27,114 nucleotides of DNA from Akkermansiaceae bacterium UBA985 (GTDB lineage: Bacteria > Verrucomicrobiota > Verrucomicrobiia > Verrucomicrobiales > Akkermansiaceae): the NCBI GenBank assembly GCA_002292185.1, contig DBBL01000016.1:1-27114 (forward strand), read 5' to 3'. The position numbers and the translations under genes are program-made. The notes beneath the pieces were generated by a model. It was not told the origin of the DNA and ran no database searches. It was given only the letters and a program-made list of their open reading frames with translations. Shown here in pieces: positions 1 through 9,397 of the stretch. Positions within the stretch are counted from its first letter, which is position 1, and each line of letters begins with the position of its first letter.

Positions 1-708
1 CTCATTGAGTAAATAGCCACATTGGCTCGCCGCCGCCAATCGCGGCAGATCAGCGCCGAGGCCATCTGACAAATCCATCAGGGCGTTAATTCTAAAATGT
101 TCAGTTAGCCACCGAGCCTCTTCAACGCGCGGGGAAAAACTTAGGTGTTTGCCTCGAATTGACCCCCCGAGCTTTCCCGTTACCAAAATCAAATCCCCCC
201 TCTTACCACCACTTCTCCTTACACATCTTGATTTTTCTACCCAGCCAGTGCCTGCTACCGAAATGACCGCTGCCGCATTTTCAGGCACCGCACTTGTCTC
301 GCCTCCACATATCGTCGCTCCATATGCCAAAGCACACTTCTGCATTCCTTGGTAAAGTTTTTCCAAATAGCTCACGGGCTTCTCCGGAGGCATCGCAATC
401 GTAATAAGAAGGTGGCAAGGCAAGCCGCCCATAGCTCCGAAGTCGCTAATGACGCGAGCAACGGCTTTCCAGCCCACTTTAGCTGCAGGCGTATCTGCTA
501 GATAATGGATGCCCTCAACCATAGAATCCGTTTTGAGCAGCTGATACTGGTCGCGGTGGTCACACTGGCCACGCTGGCCGAGATCTACGACGGCGCAATC
601 ATCTCCAGGGCCGAGGATGACACTCTCATCTTTAGCGCACTCGTCTCCAAGCTGCTCGATGAGCCGCTTTACTAAAGCATCTTCTCCAATATCACCCAAA
701 CAACTCAT
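1..708 (-). CDS. thiL: Thiamine-monophosphate kinase, C-terminus cut by window edge
   Basis: ThiL phosphorylates thiamine monophosphate to thiamine diphosphate, using ATP in the cytoplasm. The frame is open for 236 codons from an ATG ending at 708 to the left edge, with no stop. Family motifs appear in order: GPGDDCAVVDLG (about residues 33-44, metal/ATP binding), LKTDSMVEGIHY, DFGAMGG, GGETS, LVTGKLGGS and, near the edge, MDLSDGLGADLPRLA. The usual length is 310-350 residues, so about 90-110 residues lie outside the window. An in-frame ATG 11 codons upstream (ending at 741) is possible, but the family normally begins just before the LGD/GE segment, so 708 is preferred. It is divergent from the TPR gene, with 57 bp between them. 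Confidence 0.93.
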   Translation of the reverse strand, partial: MSCLGDIGEDALVKRLIEQLGDECAKDESVILGPGDDCAVVDLGQRGQCDHRDQYQLLKTDSMVEGIHYLADTPAAKVGWKAVARVISDFGAMGGLPCHLLITIAMPPEKPVSYLEKLYQGMQKCALAYGATICGGETSAVPENAAAVISVAGTGWVEKSRCVRRSGGKRGDLILVTGKLGGSIRGKHLSFSPRVEEARWLTEHFRINALMDLSDGLGADLPRLAAASQCGYLLNE

Positions 709-765
709 AGCATTTGACTGCACGATAAAACACAAGCCCATGTAAAAACAATTCTTAATCAAATT

Positions 766-3507
766 ATGAGAACAATTGCTGTAAATTTAAGCGTTTTGCA
801 CCATAATAAACACGTGATCCGTGGATTCATTACTCTGATTTGCTATATTAGCTTGCTCGTTATGCCGGCAAGTGGAGCCGTCAACGCACCTAAGTCGGTG
901 TCTGACCATCTCGCACAGAACGCTCTTTACCAAGCTGGTTCAAAAGCAATGGCTGACCACCTCTATGGAGTTGCCGTGTCTAAGTTTCGCCTTGCTCTGC
1001 AAACAGCTGATATCCCCAGTGAAGCAATATCATACCTTCAACTGGCACTCGTAGAATCACTCATACGGGCTGGCACTGAGCCCCAAGGAGACAATCAATT
1101 TGCCACCGAAGCCTTACAACTACTAAGTGAAGATACTATTTCAGGTCAATCATCTGCGCCGACCTGGAAAGCCGAAGCCTTGGCCGCGCTAGGTCGCTAC
1201 CAAGAAGCCAATGATGCACTAGCCGAGATACCTAAGACACACACAAATTACAGCCAAATTCAGCTAACCCGCGCTCGTATCCTACTTGCATTAGACCAAA
1301 CTACGGAGGCCTTGGAAGTCTTAATCAAAACCGGACAATCAGGCTCACCCGAAATTAGAAATGCCGCCAACCTTTTAGCCTGCGAAATTCATATTAAGCT
1401 CGGCAACCATGAAATTGCTTCGGCGACACTTGATAAAATAGACGGTCAAATGGCAGCTGCGGCTAAGATCAAGGAATACCTGGAAGCTCGACTAGCACTG
1501 TCTGAAAAAAAATCAGCTCAAGCAATCAACCGATTTCAGTCACTCATTACCGCACCCGACAACCTCCCCGAGCAAATCTTTCATGCCTGCATATTAGGCA
1601 AAGCAGATGCTCAGGCGGCCAATCAACAGACAGATGATGCCATCTCAACCCTCGAGCAGTTTATCGACAACTACCCGAATTCTTCCATCCTTCATTCGGC
1701 ATTTGATCGCTTATCTGTCATCCTTCCAGACAAGCTCAATGATGAGTCCTCAATCATGTCCAAACTTCGGCAGTGGAGCGGAGACAACCCACCACTAAGC
1801 AATGGCCTCTACATCGAAGGCGAGAACATCAGCGCCATGCTGCCCTATCAGCCCCAACCCTCGACCAATGACGACCTTGTAAGTCTTGCTCTCTATCATC
1901 GAGCCACACTGCTGGCTCGCAGTGAAGAAGCCGGAAACAATGAACTCGCCATGTCTCTGCTCGCCCGCTTGCGTGCTCAGCATGTCACCAGCCCACTGTT
2001 ACCCAGTGAGCTCTATCTCAAGCTTTCCTCAGCGTCACTCATCGACACAGCTTACCTCCATCTCAAACAAAACGACACCAGCCAAGCCACCTTTACGCTA
2101 TCCGTTATGGAAAAGGTAGCCTTCTCACCTCGCCTTCGAGATGAGGCCAGCTTCCTTCGCGGTCTGTTACTTGCTGAACAAAATGAGCCCATAGATGCAC
2201 TTAGCGCATTTGATTACGCTAGGCAATCGAGCTCCCAAGATATCTCAGAAGCTTCCAGCATCAATGCGGCAATGATGGCCCTCAAGGGAAGCAACCTCAG
2301 TGCTTTTGATGAAATAAGTACCTCTGCCCAAAACAACTTCATTCGCACCGCACTGCACCTGGAGCGCGCGCTTTGGAAATGTGGTCAAAACGATCCTGCT
2401 GGCCCGACCGACCTAGAAACTTTCATTGTCAACAATCCCGGCCACGCCCGAGAGAATGAAGCTCGCCTCTCTCTTGCTGCTGCAGCGGTGATGATCGCTC
2501 CCATGGATGTAGATATGGCGAGAGCTCAAATCGAGATTATTTCACCCCGCCTTACCGACGCTGAAAATCAATACAAAATAACCAAGATACTCATTCGTGC
2601 CGAAGAACTTGTTCAACATTGGGAAGCGGCAGCAGCAGCAGCGGAGCGGTTCATTGCCAACTTTAACGACGATCCAAATATTCCATATCTACAGCTTAAA
2701 TTAGGGGAATCCTATTTCCACAATGAAGATTACAACAAGGCACGGCGGATTCTGCAGGACATTCCAGAAAAGTATCCAGAAAGCCCCTACTCCCCTTACG
2801 CAAGCTTCCAAGCAGCTATGTCAGCCAGACTCGGTGGCACCACACAAGCACGGGAAGAGTGCTTGAGCATGTTCCAAAAAATAATCGAAAGTAATCACCC
2901 TCATTTAGCACAGGAAGCACGCATCCAACAGGGTCGTGTGCTTATTGATCTGCGCCGTTATCAAGAAGCTGAAAACACCTTAGAGCCGCTGCTCGCGGGT
3001 AAAGACATACCGACTTCGTTACTGCGCTCCGCGGGAGTGCTGATGGCAGACTGTCTTCACCGGCAAGGCCCTACAGATACGACGAAGTATGACCAAGCCA
3101 TCACAATCTACAATCAGCTACTCTCAGAACAAGACCTGCCCCTTGCTTGGAGAAACCGGCTCCATTTCCTACGCGGACAAACTTATGAAAGCATGTCACT
3201 CTGGGCTGATGCCTTCGGCTCATACTATGATGTCATTATTGAGAGCCATCAGCCTGCGTCAAATGCAGCCCATGATGAGGAATGGTTGTGGTTTTACCGC
3301 TGTGGTTTTAAAGCTCTTTCCATGCTGGAAAGGGAACAGCGCTGGACCGCCTCCGTGAAGCTTGCAAGGCGTATTGCCTCCTTTGATGGCCCAAGAGCCG
3401 AAGAGGCTACAAAGCGCGCCAACAGCCTTGCTAAAAAACACATGATATGGGAAGACTCTCAACCCCTGTCGGCTGGACCAGCTTCGGATAGCGAAGACCA
3501 ACCTTAA
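766..3507 (+). CDS. Secreted tetratricopeptide-repeat protein
   Basis: This is a 913-residue protein with a signal-peptide-like start: basic residues up to about position 19, a hydrophobic stretch at about 20-35, and a plausible cut after an ASGA-type motif. The rest is almost wholly alpha-helical repeats with TPR character (alternating A/L/Y positions, segments such as LKLGESYFHNEDYNKARRIL near residue 643 followed by YPESPYSPYA). Such YPxSPY-type repeats occur in YbgF/BamD-like and other envelope scaffold proteins, so a periplasmic or outer-membrane-associated scaffold role is inferred. No enzymatic domain is visible. There is a short alanine run near residue 620. It is the first gene of a probable four-gene operon; coaD follows after 22 bp. 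The specific function is unknown. Confidence 0.85.
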   Translation: MRTIAVNLSVLHHNKHVIRGFITLICYISLLVMPASGAVNAPKSVSDHLAQNALYQAGSKAMADHLYGVAVSKFRLALQTADIPSEAISYLQLALVESLIRAGTEPQGDNQFATEALQLLSEDTISGQSSAPTWKAEALAALGRYQEANDALAEIPKTHTNYSQIQLTRARILLALDQTTEALEVLIKTGQSGSPEIRNAANLLACEIHIKLGNHEIASATLDKIDGQMAAAAKIKEYLEARLALSEKKSAQAINRFQSLITAPDNLPEQIFHACILGKADAQAANQQTDDAISTLEQFIDNYPNSSILHSAFDRLSVILPDKLNDESSIMSKLRQWSGDNPPLSNGLYIEGENISAMLPYQPQPSTNDDLVSLALYHRATLLARSEEAGNNELAMSLLARLRAQHVTSPLLPSELYLKLSSASLIDTAYLHLKQNDTSQATFTLSVMEKVAFSPRLRDEASFLRGLLLAEQNEPIDALSAFDYARQSSSQDISEASSINAAMMALKGSNLSAFDEISTSAQNNFIRTALHLERALWKCGQNDPAGPTDLETFIVNNPGHARENEARLSLAAAAVMIAPMDVDMARAQIEIISPRLTDAENQYKITKILIRAEELVQHWEAAAAAAERFIANFNDDPNIPYLQLKLGESYFHNEDYNKARRILQDIPEKYPESPYSPYASFQAAMSARLGGTTQAREECLSMFQKIIESNHPHLAQEARIQQGRVLIDLRRYQEAENTLEPLLAGKDIPTSLLRSAGVLMADCLHRQGPTDTTKYDQAITIYNQLLSEQDLPLAWRNRLHFLRGQTYESMSLWADAFGSYYDVIIESHQPASNAAHDEEWLWFYRCGFKALSMLEREQRWTASVKLARRIASFDGPRAEEATKRANSLAKKHMIWEDSQPLSAGPASDSEDQP

Positions 3508-3529
3508 ACAAACAACACCTCCAGTTATT

Positions 3530-4018
3530 ATGCGCACCGCTGTCTATGCAGGATCTTTTGACCCCTTGACCAATGGTCATCTATGGATGATCGAAAAGGG
3601 GCTGGAAATGTTTGATCACCTCTACGTTGTCATCGGCAGCAACCCCGCCAAGTCGTATACATTCACAGTTGAAGATCGCTTACAGTTCCTCAAGGAATCC
3701 ATTCCCTCATGTGATCGCCTTACTATCTCAGAGTTTACAAATCTCTATCTGGTGGAATATGCCCGCAGCGTAGATGCTCAGTATATACTGCGGGGCATTC
3801 GATCATCTAGTGACTATGAGTATGAACGCGTCATGCGCCACATCAATGCTGATATGGCGCCCAGTATCACAACTACCTTTCTAATGCCACCTCGTGACAT
3901 TGCTGAACTTTCCTCGAGTATGGTTAAGAGCCTTATTGGCCCTGAAGGCTGGGAAGAGTCAGTAAGACGCTATGTTCCCCCGCCTGTGTTCTTAGCACTT
4001 CAGGAGATAAACTCCTAA
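3530..4018 (+). CDS. coaD: Phosphopantetheine adenylyltransferase
   Basis: CoaD joins 4'-phosphopantetheine and ATP to form dephospho-CoA, the penultimate step of CoA synthesis. The 162-residue length fits the family (about 155-170). The nucleotidyltransferase signature GSFDPLTNGH (residues 8-17, TxGH type) opens the protein. It is followed by a VIGSNPAKSYTFTVEDRLQFL segment, RGIRSSSDYEYE (phosphopantetheine/ATP site) and a SSSMVKSL segment near the C-terminus, all in family order. It sits 22 bp after the TPR gene and 52 bp before the MscS gene on the same strand, consistent with one transcript. The conserved arginine/lysine positions look intact. Confidence 0.95.
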   Translation: MRTAVYAGSFDPLTNGHLWMIEKGLEMFDHLYVVIGSNPAKSYTFTVEDRLQFLKESIPSCDRLTISEFTNLYLVEYARSVDAQYILRGIRSSSDYEYERVMRHINADMAPSITTTFLMPPRDIAELSSSMVKSLIGPEGWEESVRRYVPPPVFLALQEINS

Positions 4019-4070
4019 GCCTCTGGCTGACTGCATTCTCTGCTGACTACATTTTCACTACCATTCCTCA

Positions 4071-5387
4071 ATGAGTTTCTGGACAACCCTCCAACAATCA
4101 TTAATCGAACTTATCGATGACCGGCAGGATTTCTGGCAATGGACTGCCCTTATTCTCTGCTTCATCGCGGCAATCAGCGCCTCATTTCTACTGCGCAAAA
4201 AAGCTTTCTGTAAGGGTTCTCAATGCCATGCGATCATCACTCGGTTTTTTAATCCGGGCAAAGAAATCAGCTTTGTGCCCGCTAGCTTCTGTATCCTTCT
4301 GTGGATTACATGGGCAGCACGCAACCAATGGTCTAACCAGCTTTCCACACAAGGGCACAACTCCATTCCCTCCAATTACATTTTCACAGCAGCTTTACTC
4401 GTCTCCGCGTTGGTCATCTACCAAGTCGCCACGGCGGTGTCCAAAGGACGCTCCGCGCCTAAGTTTTTGGGCGGGTTAATGCTGGCCATTTTCACCCTCC
4501 AGCTCTTCGGTTGGCTTGAACCTCTGAGCCAGGCGCTCCAAGGCATCAGACTACCTCTTGGAAACATTGAGATCAACGTGTGGGCCATCATTTCCGCCAT
4601 TGCTGCTCTCTTTATCTTGCTATGGCTCGTCGGTCTATCGGTGCGATTTATCGATAGCCTACTTCAACCGCGCACAGACATCCCCGCCTCCATCAAGGTT
4701 CTGATTGGCAAAGGTTCCCGCCTCACCCTTTACATCATTGCCATTGTCGGAGCACTAAAGATAGGAGGAGTGCCTCTTGGGGGCTTAGCCGTCTTCTCTG
4801 GCGCCTTTGGTCTAGGTCTTGGCTTTGGACTTCAGAAAGTCATCTCCAACCTCGTTGCGGGCGTTATCATGCTCCTCGATAAATCCATTAAACCTGGTGA
4901 CGTCATTGAAATAGAGGGTACCTTTGGTTGGATCAATTCACTACGCTCACGTTACATCTCTGTCATCACCCGCGATCGCAAAGAAATCCTGATTCCCAAC
5001 GAGGACTTCATCACCAACAAAGTCATCAACTGGTCATTTACGGATCGCGTCGTGCGTATTAAGGCTGATGTCGGTGTTTCGTATTCTACTGATATCCCAG
5101 AGGCTATCCGTATCTGCAAGGAAGCAACAATGGACATACCACGCGTCTTGACTGATCCTGCACCAAACTGCTTACTGAAGGAATTTGGTGATTCATCCAT
5201 CAATCTACAAATACGCTTCTGGATCGACGATGCACCTCAAGGTGTCAGCAATGTCCGCTCTGAAGTTCTCCTAGCTGTCTGGAAAGCTTTCCGAGAACAC
5301 GACATTCAAATCCCCTTCCCCCAGCGTGATCTTCACATTAAATCTGATCATTTGCCTCAAGCCCTTCAAGAATCAAACAAAGACTAG
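4071..5387 (+). CDS. MscS-family small-conductance mechanosensitive channel
   Basis: This is an inner-membrane channel expected to release solutes on hypo-osmotic shock. The 438-residue protein has hydrophobic segments at about residues 24-41, 68-82, 104-120, 132-148, 168-190 and 216-230, then the Gly/Ala-rich pore helix at about 236-270 ([20 protein letters not shown]). The MscS beta domain follows: [15 protein letters not shown], and [31 protein letters not shown]. The extra N-terminal membrane segments make it larger than E. coli MscS (286 residues) but smaller than MscK. It lies between coaD and ribBA on the same strand, with a 12 bp gap to ribBA. The link to riboflavin synthesis is probably only transcriptional. 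Confidence 0.92.
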   Translation: MSFWTTLQQSLIELIDDRQDFWQWTALILCFIAAISASFLLRKKAFCKGSQCHAIITRFFNPGKEISFVPASFCILLWITWAARNQWSNQLSTQGHNSIPSNYIFTAALLVSALVIYQVATAVSKGRSAPKFLGGLMLAIFTLQLFGWLEPLSQALQGIRLPLGNIEINVWAIISAIAALFILLWLVGLSVRFIDSLLQPRTDIPASIKVLIGKGSRLTLYIIAIVGALKIGGVPLGGLAVFSGAFGLGLGFGLQKVISNLVAGVIMLLDKSIKPGDVIEIEGTFGWINSLRSRYISVITRDRKEILIPNEDFITNKVINWSFTDRVVRIKADVGVSYSTDIPEAIRICKEATMDIPRVLTDPAPNCLLKEFGDSSINLQIRFWIDDAPQGVSNVRSEVLLAVWKAFREHDIQIPFPQRDLHIKSDHLPQALQESNKD

Positions 5388-5399
5388 TATACAACCAAT

Positions 5400-6611
5400 A
5401 TGTCCGCACTCACATTACACCCTATCGATGAAATCATCGCTGAAATCGCAGCAGGCAAGATGGTCATTGTCGTTGATGACCCTGGTCGAGAAAACGAAGC
5501 AGACCTTGTTGCTGCCGCAGCTGCCGTCACACCCGAGATGATTGCCTTTATGGCAAACCATGGGCGTGGCCTTATTTGCGCACCTATCACTGCTACAAGA
5601 GCTCAGGAGCTGGACCTGCCTGCCATGACGCCACGCAACACCGAATCACAGAAAACAGCTTTTACGGTCTCGGTGGATGCTGCAGAGGGCATCTCAACAG
5701 GCATCTCCGCGGCTGACAGAGCGGAAACTATCAGGCTTCTTGCCTCAGAGGACGCCAAGTCCCATGCTCTTGTTCAACCAGGTCACATCTTCCCACTTCA
5801 GGCCGTGCCTGGAGGCGTTCTACGACGTGCAGGCCATACGGAAGCATCTATTGACCTTGCTCGCCTTGCTGGATTTCCAGAAGCTGGTGTGATCTGCGAG
5901 ATCATGAACGAAGACGGGTCAATGGGACGTTCAGGTCATCTCGGTGAATATCAGCTTAAGCATAAGCTAAAGGCATGCAGCATTGCCGATTTGATTGCAT
6001 ATCGCAGGCGCTCTGAAAAACTTGTTCGTCACGCTGAAACGATTTCCATGCCGACAGATTACGGTGAATTTAACTGCCACCTCTACTATGTCGATCATTC
6101 CGATGACAGCACAGAGGGCCATCACCTTGCATTCACACGGGGTGAGATCTCAGCTGACAAACCAACACTGGTACGCGTGCATTCGGAGTGCCTCACAGGA
6201 GACGTCTTCCACTCAAAACGCTGTGACTGCGGCAGCCAACTGGACACAGCCATGAAACAGATCGCAGAAGAAGGAGGCGTGTTACTCTATCTACGTCAAG
6301 AAGGTCGCGGCATTGGTTTGCCTGCAAAAATCCATGCCTACAAATTACAAGAACAAGGATTAGACACCATCGAAGCCAACGAGAAGCTAGGCTACGGATC
6401 TGACCTGCGAGACTATGGCATGGGTGCTCAAATACTCTATGACCTAGGCGTGAGAAAAATGAAACTGCTCACTAACAACCCCAAGAAGATTATTGGCCTA
6501 GAAGGTTACAAGCTTGAGATTACCGAACAGGTTGCTCTAAGCATTCCCTCTAACCCTCATAACGAAAAATATTTGAAGACTAAAAAAGACCGCATGGGTC
6601 ATACTTTATAA
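5400..6611 (+). CDS. ribBA: Bifunctional 3,4-dihydroxy-2-butanone-4-phosphate synthase / GTP cyclohydrolase II
   Basis: This fusion supplies both starting branches of riboflavin synthesis. The N-terminal RibB half (about residues 1-205) carries [12 protein letters not shown] (26-37), [12 protein letters not shown] and HIFPL. The C-terminal RibA half (about 206-403) carries [20 protein letters not shown], with the expected zinc cysteines C264, C275 and C277, then [11 protein letters not shown] (297-307) and YGSDLRDYG. The length of 403 is normal for RibBA fusions. The RibB end reads [10 protein letters not shown], where many homologues have a DGTMAR-type sequence, so this loop diverges. It is the last gene of the TPR-coaD-mscS-ribBA run; a convergent gene follows after 83 bp. 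No FMN riboswitch was recognised in front of it. Confidence 0.96.
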   Translation: MSALTLHPIDEIIAEIAAGKMVIVVDDPGRENEADLVAAAAAVTPEMIAFMANHGRGLICAPITATRAQELDLPAMTPRNTESQKTAFTVSVDAAEGISTGISAADRAETIRLLASEDAKSHALVQPGHIFPLQAVPGGVLRRAGHTEASIDLARLAGFPEAGVICEIMNEDGSMGRSGHLGEYQLKHKLKACSIADLIAYRRRSEKLVRHAETISMPTDYGEFNCHLYYVDHSDDSTEGHHLAFTRGEISADKPTLVRVHSECLTGDVFHSKRCDCGSQLDTAMKQIAEEGGVLLYLRQEGRGIGLPAKIHAYKLQEQGLDTIEANEKLGYGSDLRDYGMGAQILYDLGVRKMKLLTNNPKKIIGLEGYKLEITEQVALSIPSNPHNEKYLKTKKDRMGHTL

Positions 6612-6694
6612 TATTTGATGCAAAAAGACCCCGTTGTATTTCTACCGCCTGCCCAGCCTGCCCCTCGTTGAGAGCGATGGGCTTGCTCGGTGGA

Positions 6695-8605
6695 TCAGCC
6701 CCTTTTGATAAAAGGAGGGATCGCGCAGCCGATGGCATCTGCAGTAGCTCGCAACAACTCCGCCTCACGACTTGCCACTACCCCGTCGTACATCACCGCC
6801 AAGCCCAGCATGCGAATAAGCTGCTTTTTGACTAAAGGTGCTGCATGATCAAACTTCTCGAGCGCTAGCTCAATAGATCTCAGGCCACACTCAGCTGCAG
6901 GCGCCATCTCCAGTTGCCATGCCCACTCAGCGGTAGCTGCCTGGTAGGCACTTCTCATCTGATCTTCTCCGCCGACTGCTGCCATCGTTGTTACTAGAAT
7001 ATTGGCCTCGTTGACCAAGGTATCGATATTGTGATACTTCGTCTTCGCCATCGAGCCTGGTCGGAAGTGTGAATTCAGATGACGCTCCACAACATGCTGC
7101 AGCATAAACTCAAACAAATCAACCTGGCCGTCACTGGCAATCAACCACTGCGTGATTTCTACAAAGCGATCGTATTCAGGCAAGGACAAGCGCCTCAGCG
7201 TTGGAATAGATAAATCCACTAAAGCGACTTTCTCAGAAGAATGCAAATCGCCCAGCTTATGATTCCATTGCAGCGCTAGTTTGCCGGCATCCTTGCCAGC
7301 ACCATTTTTAATAAACAAGATTTCCTCATCACGTAGTTTATTATCCTCTGCCAACAATAATCCAAAGATGAGTGCCTGCGCTTCTTCACGGTCATGACAT
7401 GCAGACACCCAGTCTGCGTGCAAGGATTCATAGAGCAAGTGACCGACGCCAGCATCCACCTCAGAGGGTTCTCCCAAGCGATCTATCTGCGCACGCGAAA
7501 TGGGAGGCGGCGTGGCTACAGTCGATCCGCTAAAGCCACTAGCCCGTGCATCTCCTTGGTGTTCACTGGTGGCCCTGCCCTCTGCTACATCCGGAAGCGT
7601 AGTTGCCACAAACTCACCATCCCAGTTTTTTTGGATCGCCTTGATTCTGATATTCAGAGGTGGGTGAGTAGCAAGCCCGTAACTGAACATCCCCCCATCT
7701 GCAAAAAACAAATGGCTCGCCTCCGTTGCTTTCGGTGCGTTGATCTTGGCCCCATCCTGTTGACCCCCGATCTTTTTCAAGGCACCAGCAATACCTTCAG
7801 GATCACGAGTAAACTGCACCGCTGAGGCGTCGGCCAAATACTCACGTTGGCGTGAAATAGCTGCCTGAATCAACCTGCCAAAAAAAACGCCAATACTACC
7901 GACGATCATCAAAGCCACACCCGCCAGGACAATAACCACGACTACTACAGCACCACTATCTTTACTGTTGGAGCTGCGGACCCGCATAAAACGCAAGGCC
8001 TGAAACAACATGCGCCCTATCATCGAAATCATTAAAACACCAAACAGAAGCCCCATAAGCCTCATATTGAGTTTCATATCTCCATTGAGAATATGGCTAA
8101 ACTCGTGTGCTACCACCCCCTGGAGCTCTGATCTACTAAGCCTTTGAAGGCATCCCCTCGTTACTGCGACAACCGCATTACCAGGTTCGGTTCCAGCCGC
8201 AAAGGCGTTGATCGCTAGCTCATCATCCATCAACCAAATGCCAGGAACAGGTAAGCCTGAGGCAATCGCCATTTCCTCCACCACATTGACCAGCCGGCGC
8301 TCATCCGCATCATTAGTATGGGGATCTACCTGCCTAGCACCGAGGTCTTTGGCGACAACCGCACCTCCACCATTGAGCTGCATGGTTTTAAACAGACTCC
8401 CTGTGCCCATGACACCACCTGTGCCAAGCGCGGTAGCTGTGAACACACCTGGCATCCAAGGGTTCACTGTCACACCCGTGTAGAGCATTGCTAAATAAAC
8501 AATACCATACACCGATAGGATCACGCCGATGATAGCCAGCGCGAAATAGACAACCAACCACTTGGTCCTACGTCTAGCGTCATCCTGTGCCGCGAAAAAA
8601 TTCAT
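6695..8605 (-). CDS. M48-family (HtpX-like) membrane metalloprotease with long C-terminal domain
   Basis: This is a zinc protease anchored in the inner membrane, expected to take part in membrane-protein quality control. Hydrophobic segments are at about residues 15-45, 183-206 and 217-243. The HEFSH motif (H167, E168, H171) supplies two zinc ligands and the catalytic glutamate, and SRQREYLADA supplies the third ligand E255, as in HtpX. At 636 residues it is more than twice HtpX (about 290). Residues about 330-636 form an extra soluble helical region; two stretches there (VEITQWLIASDGQVDLFEFM and VMYDGVVASREAELLRA) resemble TerB-like D-G-x-V...E helices. It is the second gene of an operon with lemA, 48 bp downstream of it, a pairing common for this protease subtype. 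Confidence 0.9.
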   Translation of the reverse strand: MNFFAAQDDARRRTKWLVVYFALAIIGVILSVYGIVYLAMLYTGVTVNPWMPGVFTATALGTGGVMGTGSLFKTMQLNGGGAVVAKDLGARQVDPHTNDADERRLVNVVEEMAIASGLPVPGIWLMDDELAINAFAAGTEPGNAVVAVTRGCLQRLSRSELQGVVAHEFSHILNGDMKLNMRLMGLLFGVLMISMIGRMLFQALRFMRVRSSNSKDSGAVVVVVIVLAGVALMIVGSIGVFFGRLIQAAISRQREYLADASAVQFTRDPEGIAGALKKIGGQQDGAKINAPKATEASHLFFADGGMFSYGLATHPPLNIRIKAIQKNWDGEFVATTLPDVAEGRATSEHQGDARASGFSGSTVATPPPISRAQIDRLGEPSEVDAGVGHLLYESLHADWVSACHDREEAQALIFGLLLAEDNKLRDEEILFIKNGAGKDAGKLALQWNHKLGDLHSSEKVALVDLSIPTLRRLSLPEYDRFVEITQWLIASDGQVDLFEFMLQHVVERHLNSHFRPGSMAKTKYHNIDTLVNEANILVTTMAAVGGEDQMRSAYQAATAEWAWQLEMAPAAECGLRSIELALEKFDHAAPLVKKQLIRMLGLAVMYDGVVASREAELLRATADAIGCAIPPFIKRG

Positions 8606-8653
8606 TGGAATTGATGAGCTAAAGCTGCCTCAAGAAGATGTTAGCCAAGGCGA

Positions 8654-9247
8654 CTAAAATTCAACTTTTACAGCCTCACGCTCACTCTCTTCAGTCACCT
8701 CAAACAAGGTTGCCGGGCCGAAATTAAAGATGCCGGCAATAAGGCTAGAGGGAAATACCTCAGTCTGTGTGTTGTATTGAGTGACCGCATCATTGTATGC
8801 CTGCCGAGAGAAGGCTATTTTGTTTTCAGTGGTAGTAAGCTCTTCACTGACCTGCATCATATTAGCATTACTTTTGAGATCAGGATAAGCCTCAGAAAGA
8901 GCAAAAAGACGACCCAGCGCACCGCCAAGGCCACCCTCAGCGGCCATCAATGCCCCCATTGAAGACGCGTCCTCAGTATTGGCGCTCTGACGAGCAGAGC
9001 TAGCCATGTTTCTGGCCTCAATGACACCCTCAAGCGTCTCTTTCTCGTGTTTCATGAAACTCTTAGCGGTTTCCACAAGATTAGGAATTAAGTCATAGCG
9101 CCGCTTTAACTGCACATCGATTTGTGCAAACGCATTGCGGTATAGGTTACGGAGCTTAACAAGGCCGTTGTAGATACCGATCACCCAGAAGGCGACGACA
9201 AGAACAAGACCTGCCAGAACTGCGAGAATAGTAATAGCTGTTGTCAT
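8654..9247 (-). CDS. LemA family membrane protein
   Basis: LemA proteins have one N-terminal membrane helix followed by a long helical-bundle domain; their function is not established. Here the helix spans about residues 2-25 and is followed by the signature NLYRNAFAQIDVQLKRRYDLIPNLVETAKSF, typical of the family. Counting from the ATG ending at 9247 gives 197 residues, close to the usual 180-200. A longer reading from 9298 would add 17 polar residues ahead of the membrane helix and is not favoured. The M48 protease gene follows after 48 bp, so the two are probably cotranscribed. The LemA-M48 pairing suggests, but does not prove, a joint envelope role. Confidence 0.93.
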   Translation of the reverse strand: MTTAITILAVLAGLVLVVAFWVIGIYNGLVKLRNLYRNAFAQIDVQLKRRYDLIPNLVETAKSFMKHEKETLEGVIEARNMASSARQSANTEDASSMGALMAAEGGLGGALGRLFALSEAYPDLKSNANMMQVSEELTTTENKIAFSRQAYNDAVTQYNTQTEVFPSSLIAGIFNFGPATLFEVTEESEREAVKVEF

Positions 9248-9340
9248 AATAGTAGTATGGTTATTGGTTGATAGGACCCATGGCGAAAGGCGCAACAATG
9301 CCCTACAAAGCCTATTCTATCGGAGCTCACCTTCTTTGCC

Positions 9341-9346
9341 ATTATA
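9341..9346 (-). promoter_or_regulatory. Possible -10 element of lemA-M48 operon
   Basis: The minus strand reads a perfect TATAAT here, about 95 nt before the lemA start. No good -35 hexamer lies 16-18 bp upstream (the best is GAGCTA), so this is a candidate only. Confidence 0.35.
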
Positions 9347-9366
9347 AAAACACTACAGAATTGTAG
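9346..9366 (-). terminator. Weak intrinsic terminator after the RND pump gene
   Basis: On the minus strand, 32 nt after the pump stop codon, CTACA-attc-TGTAG (9353-9366) is followed by TGTTTTT. The stem is only five base pairs, so termination would be weak. It overlaps the candidate lemA -10 element. Confidence 0.4.
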
Positions 9367-9397
9367 CTCTCCGTTTCCGCGCAGATAGCTGAGACTC

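Noticed and set aside
149..355. Plus-strand open frame of 68 codons
   Set aside because: It lies wholly antisense to thiL, whose motifs are clear. The translation is low-complexity and resembles no protein.
2629..2645. Short GCAGCA-type trinucleotide run in the TPR gene
   Set aside because: It encodes an alanine stretch in an alanine-rich helix and is too short to be a meaningful microsatellite.
6661..6719. Weak stems between ribBA and the M48 gene, including CCTTTT-gat-AAAAGG
   Set aside because: Stems contain mismatches or are AT-rich, and no T run follows on either strand; not supportable as a terminator.
7394..7825. Plus-strand open frame of 143 codons
   Set aside because: Antisense to the M48 protease coding region, with no recognisable motifs.
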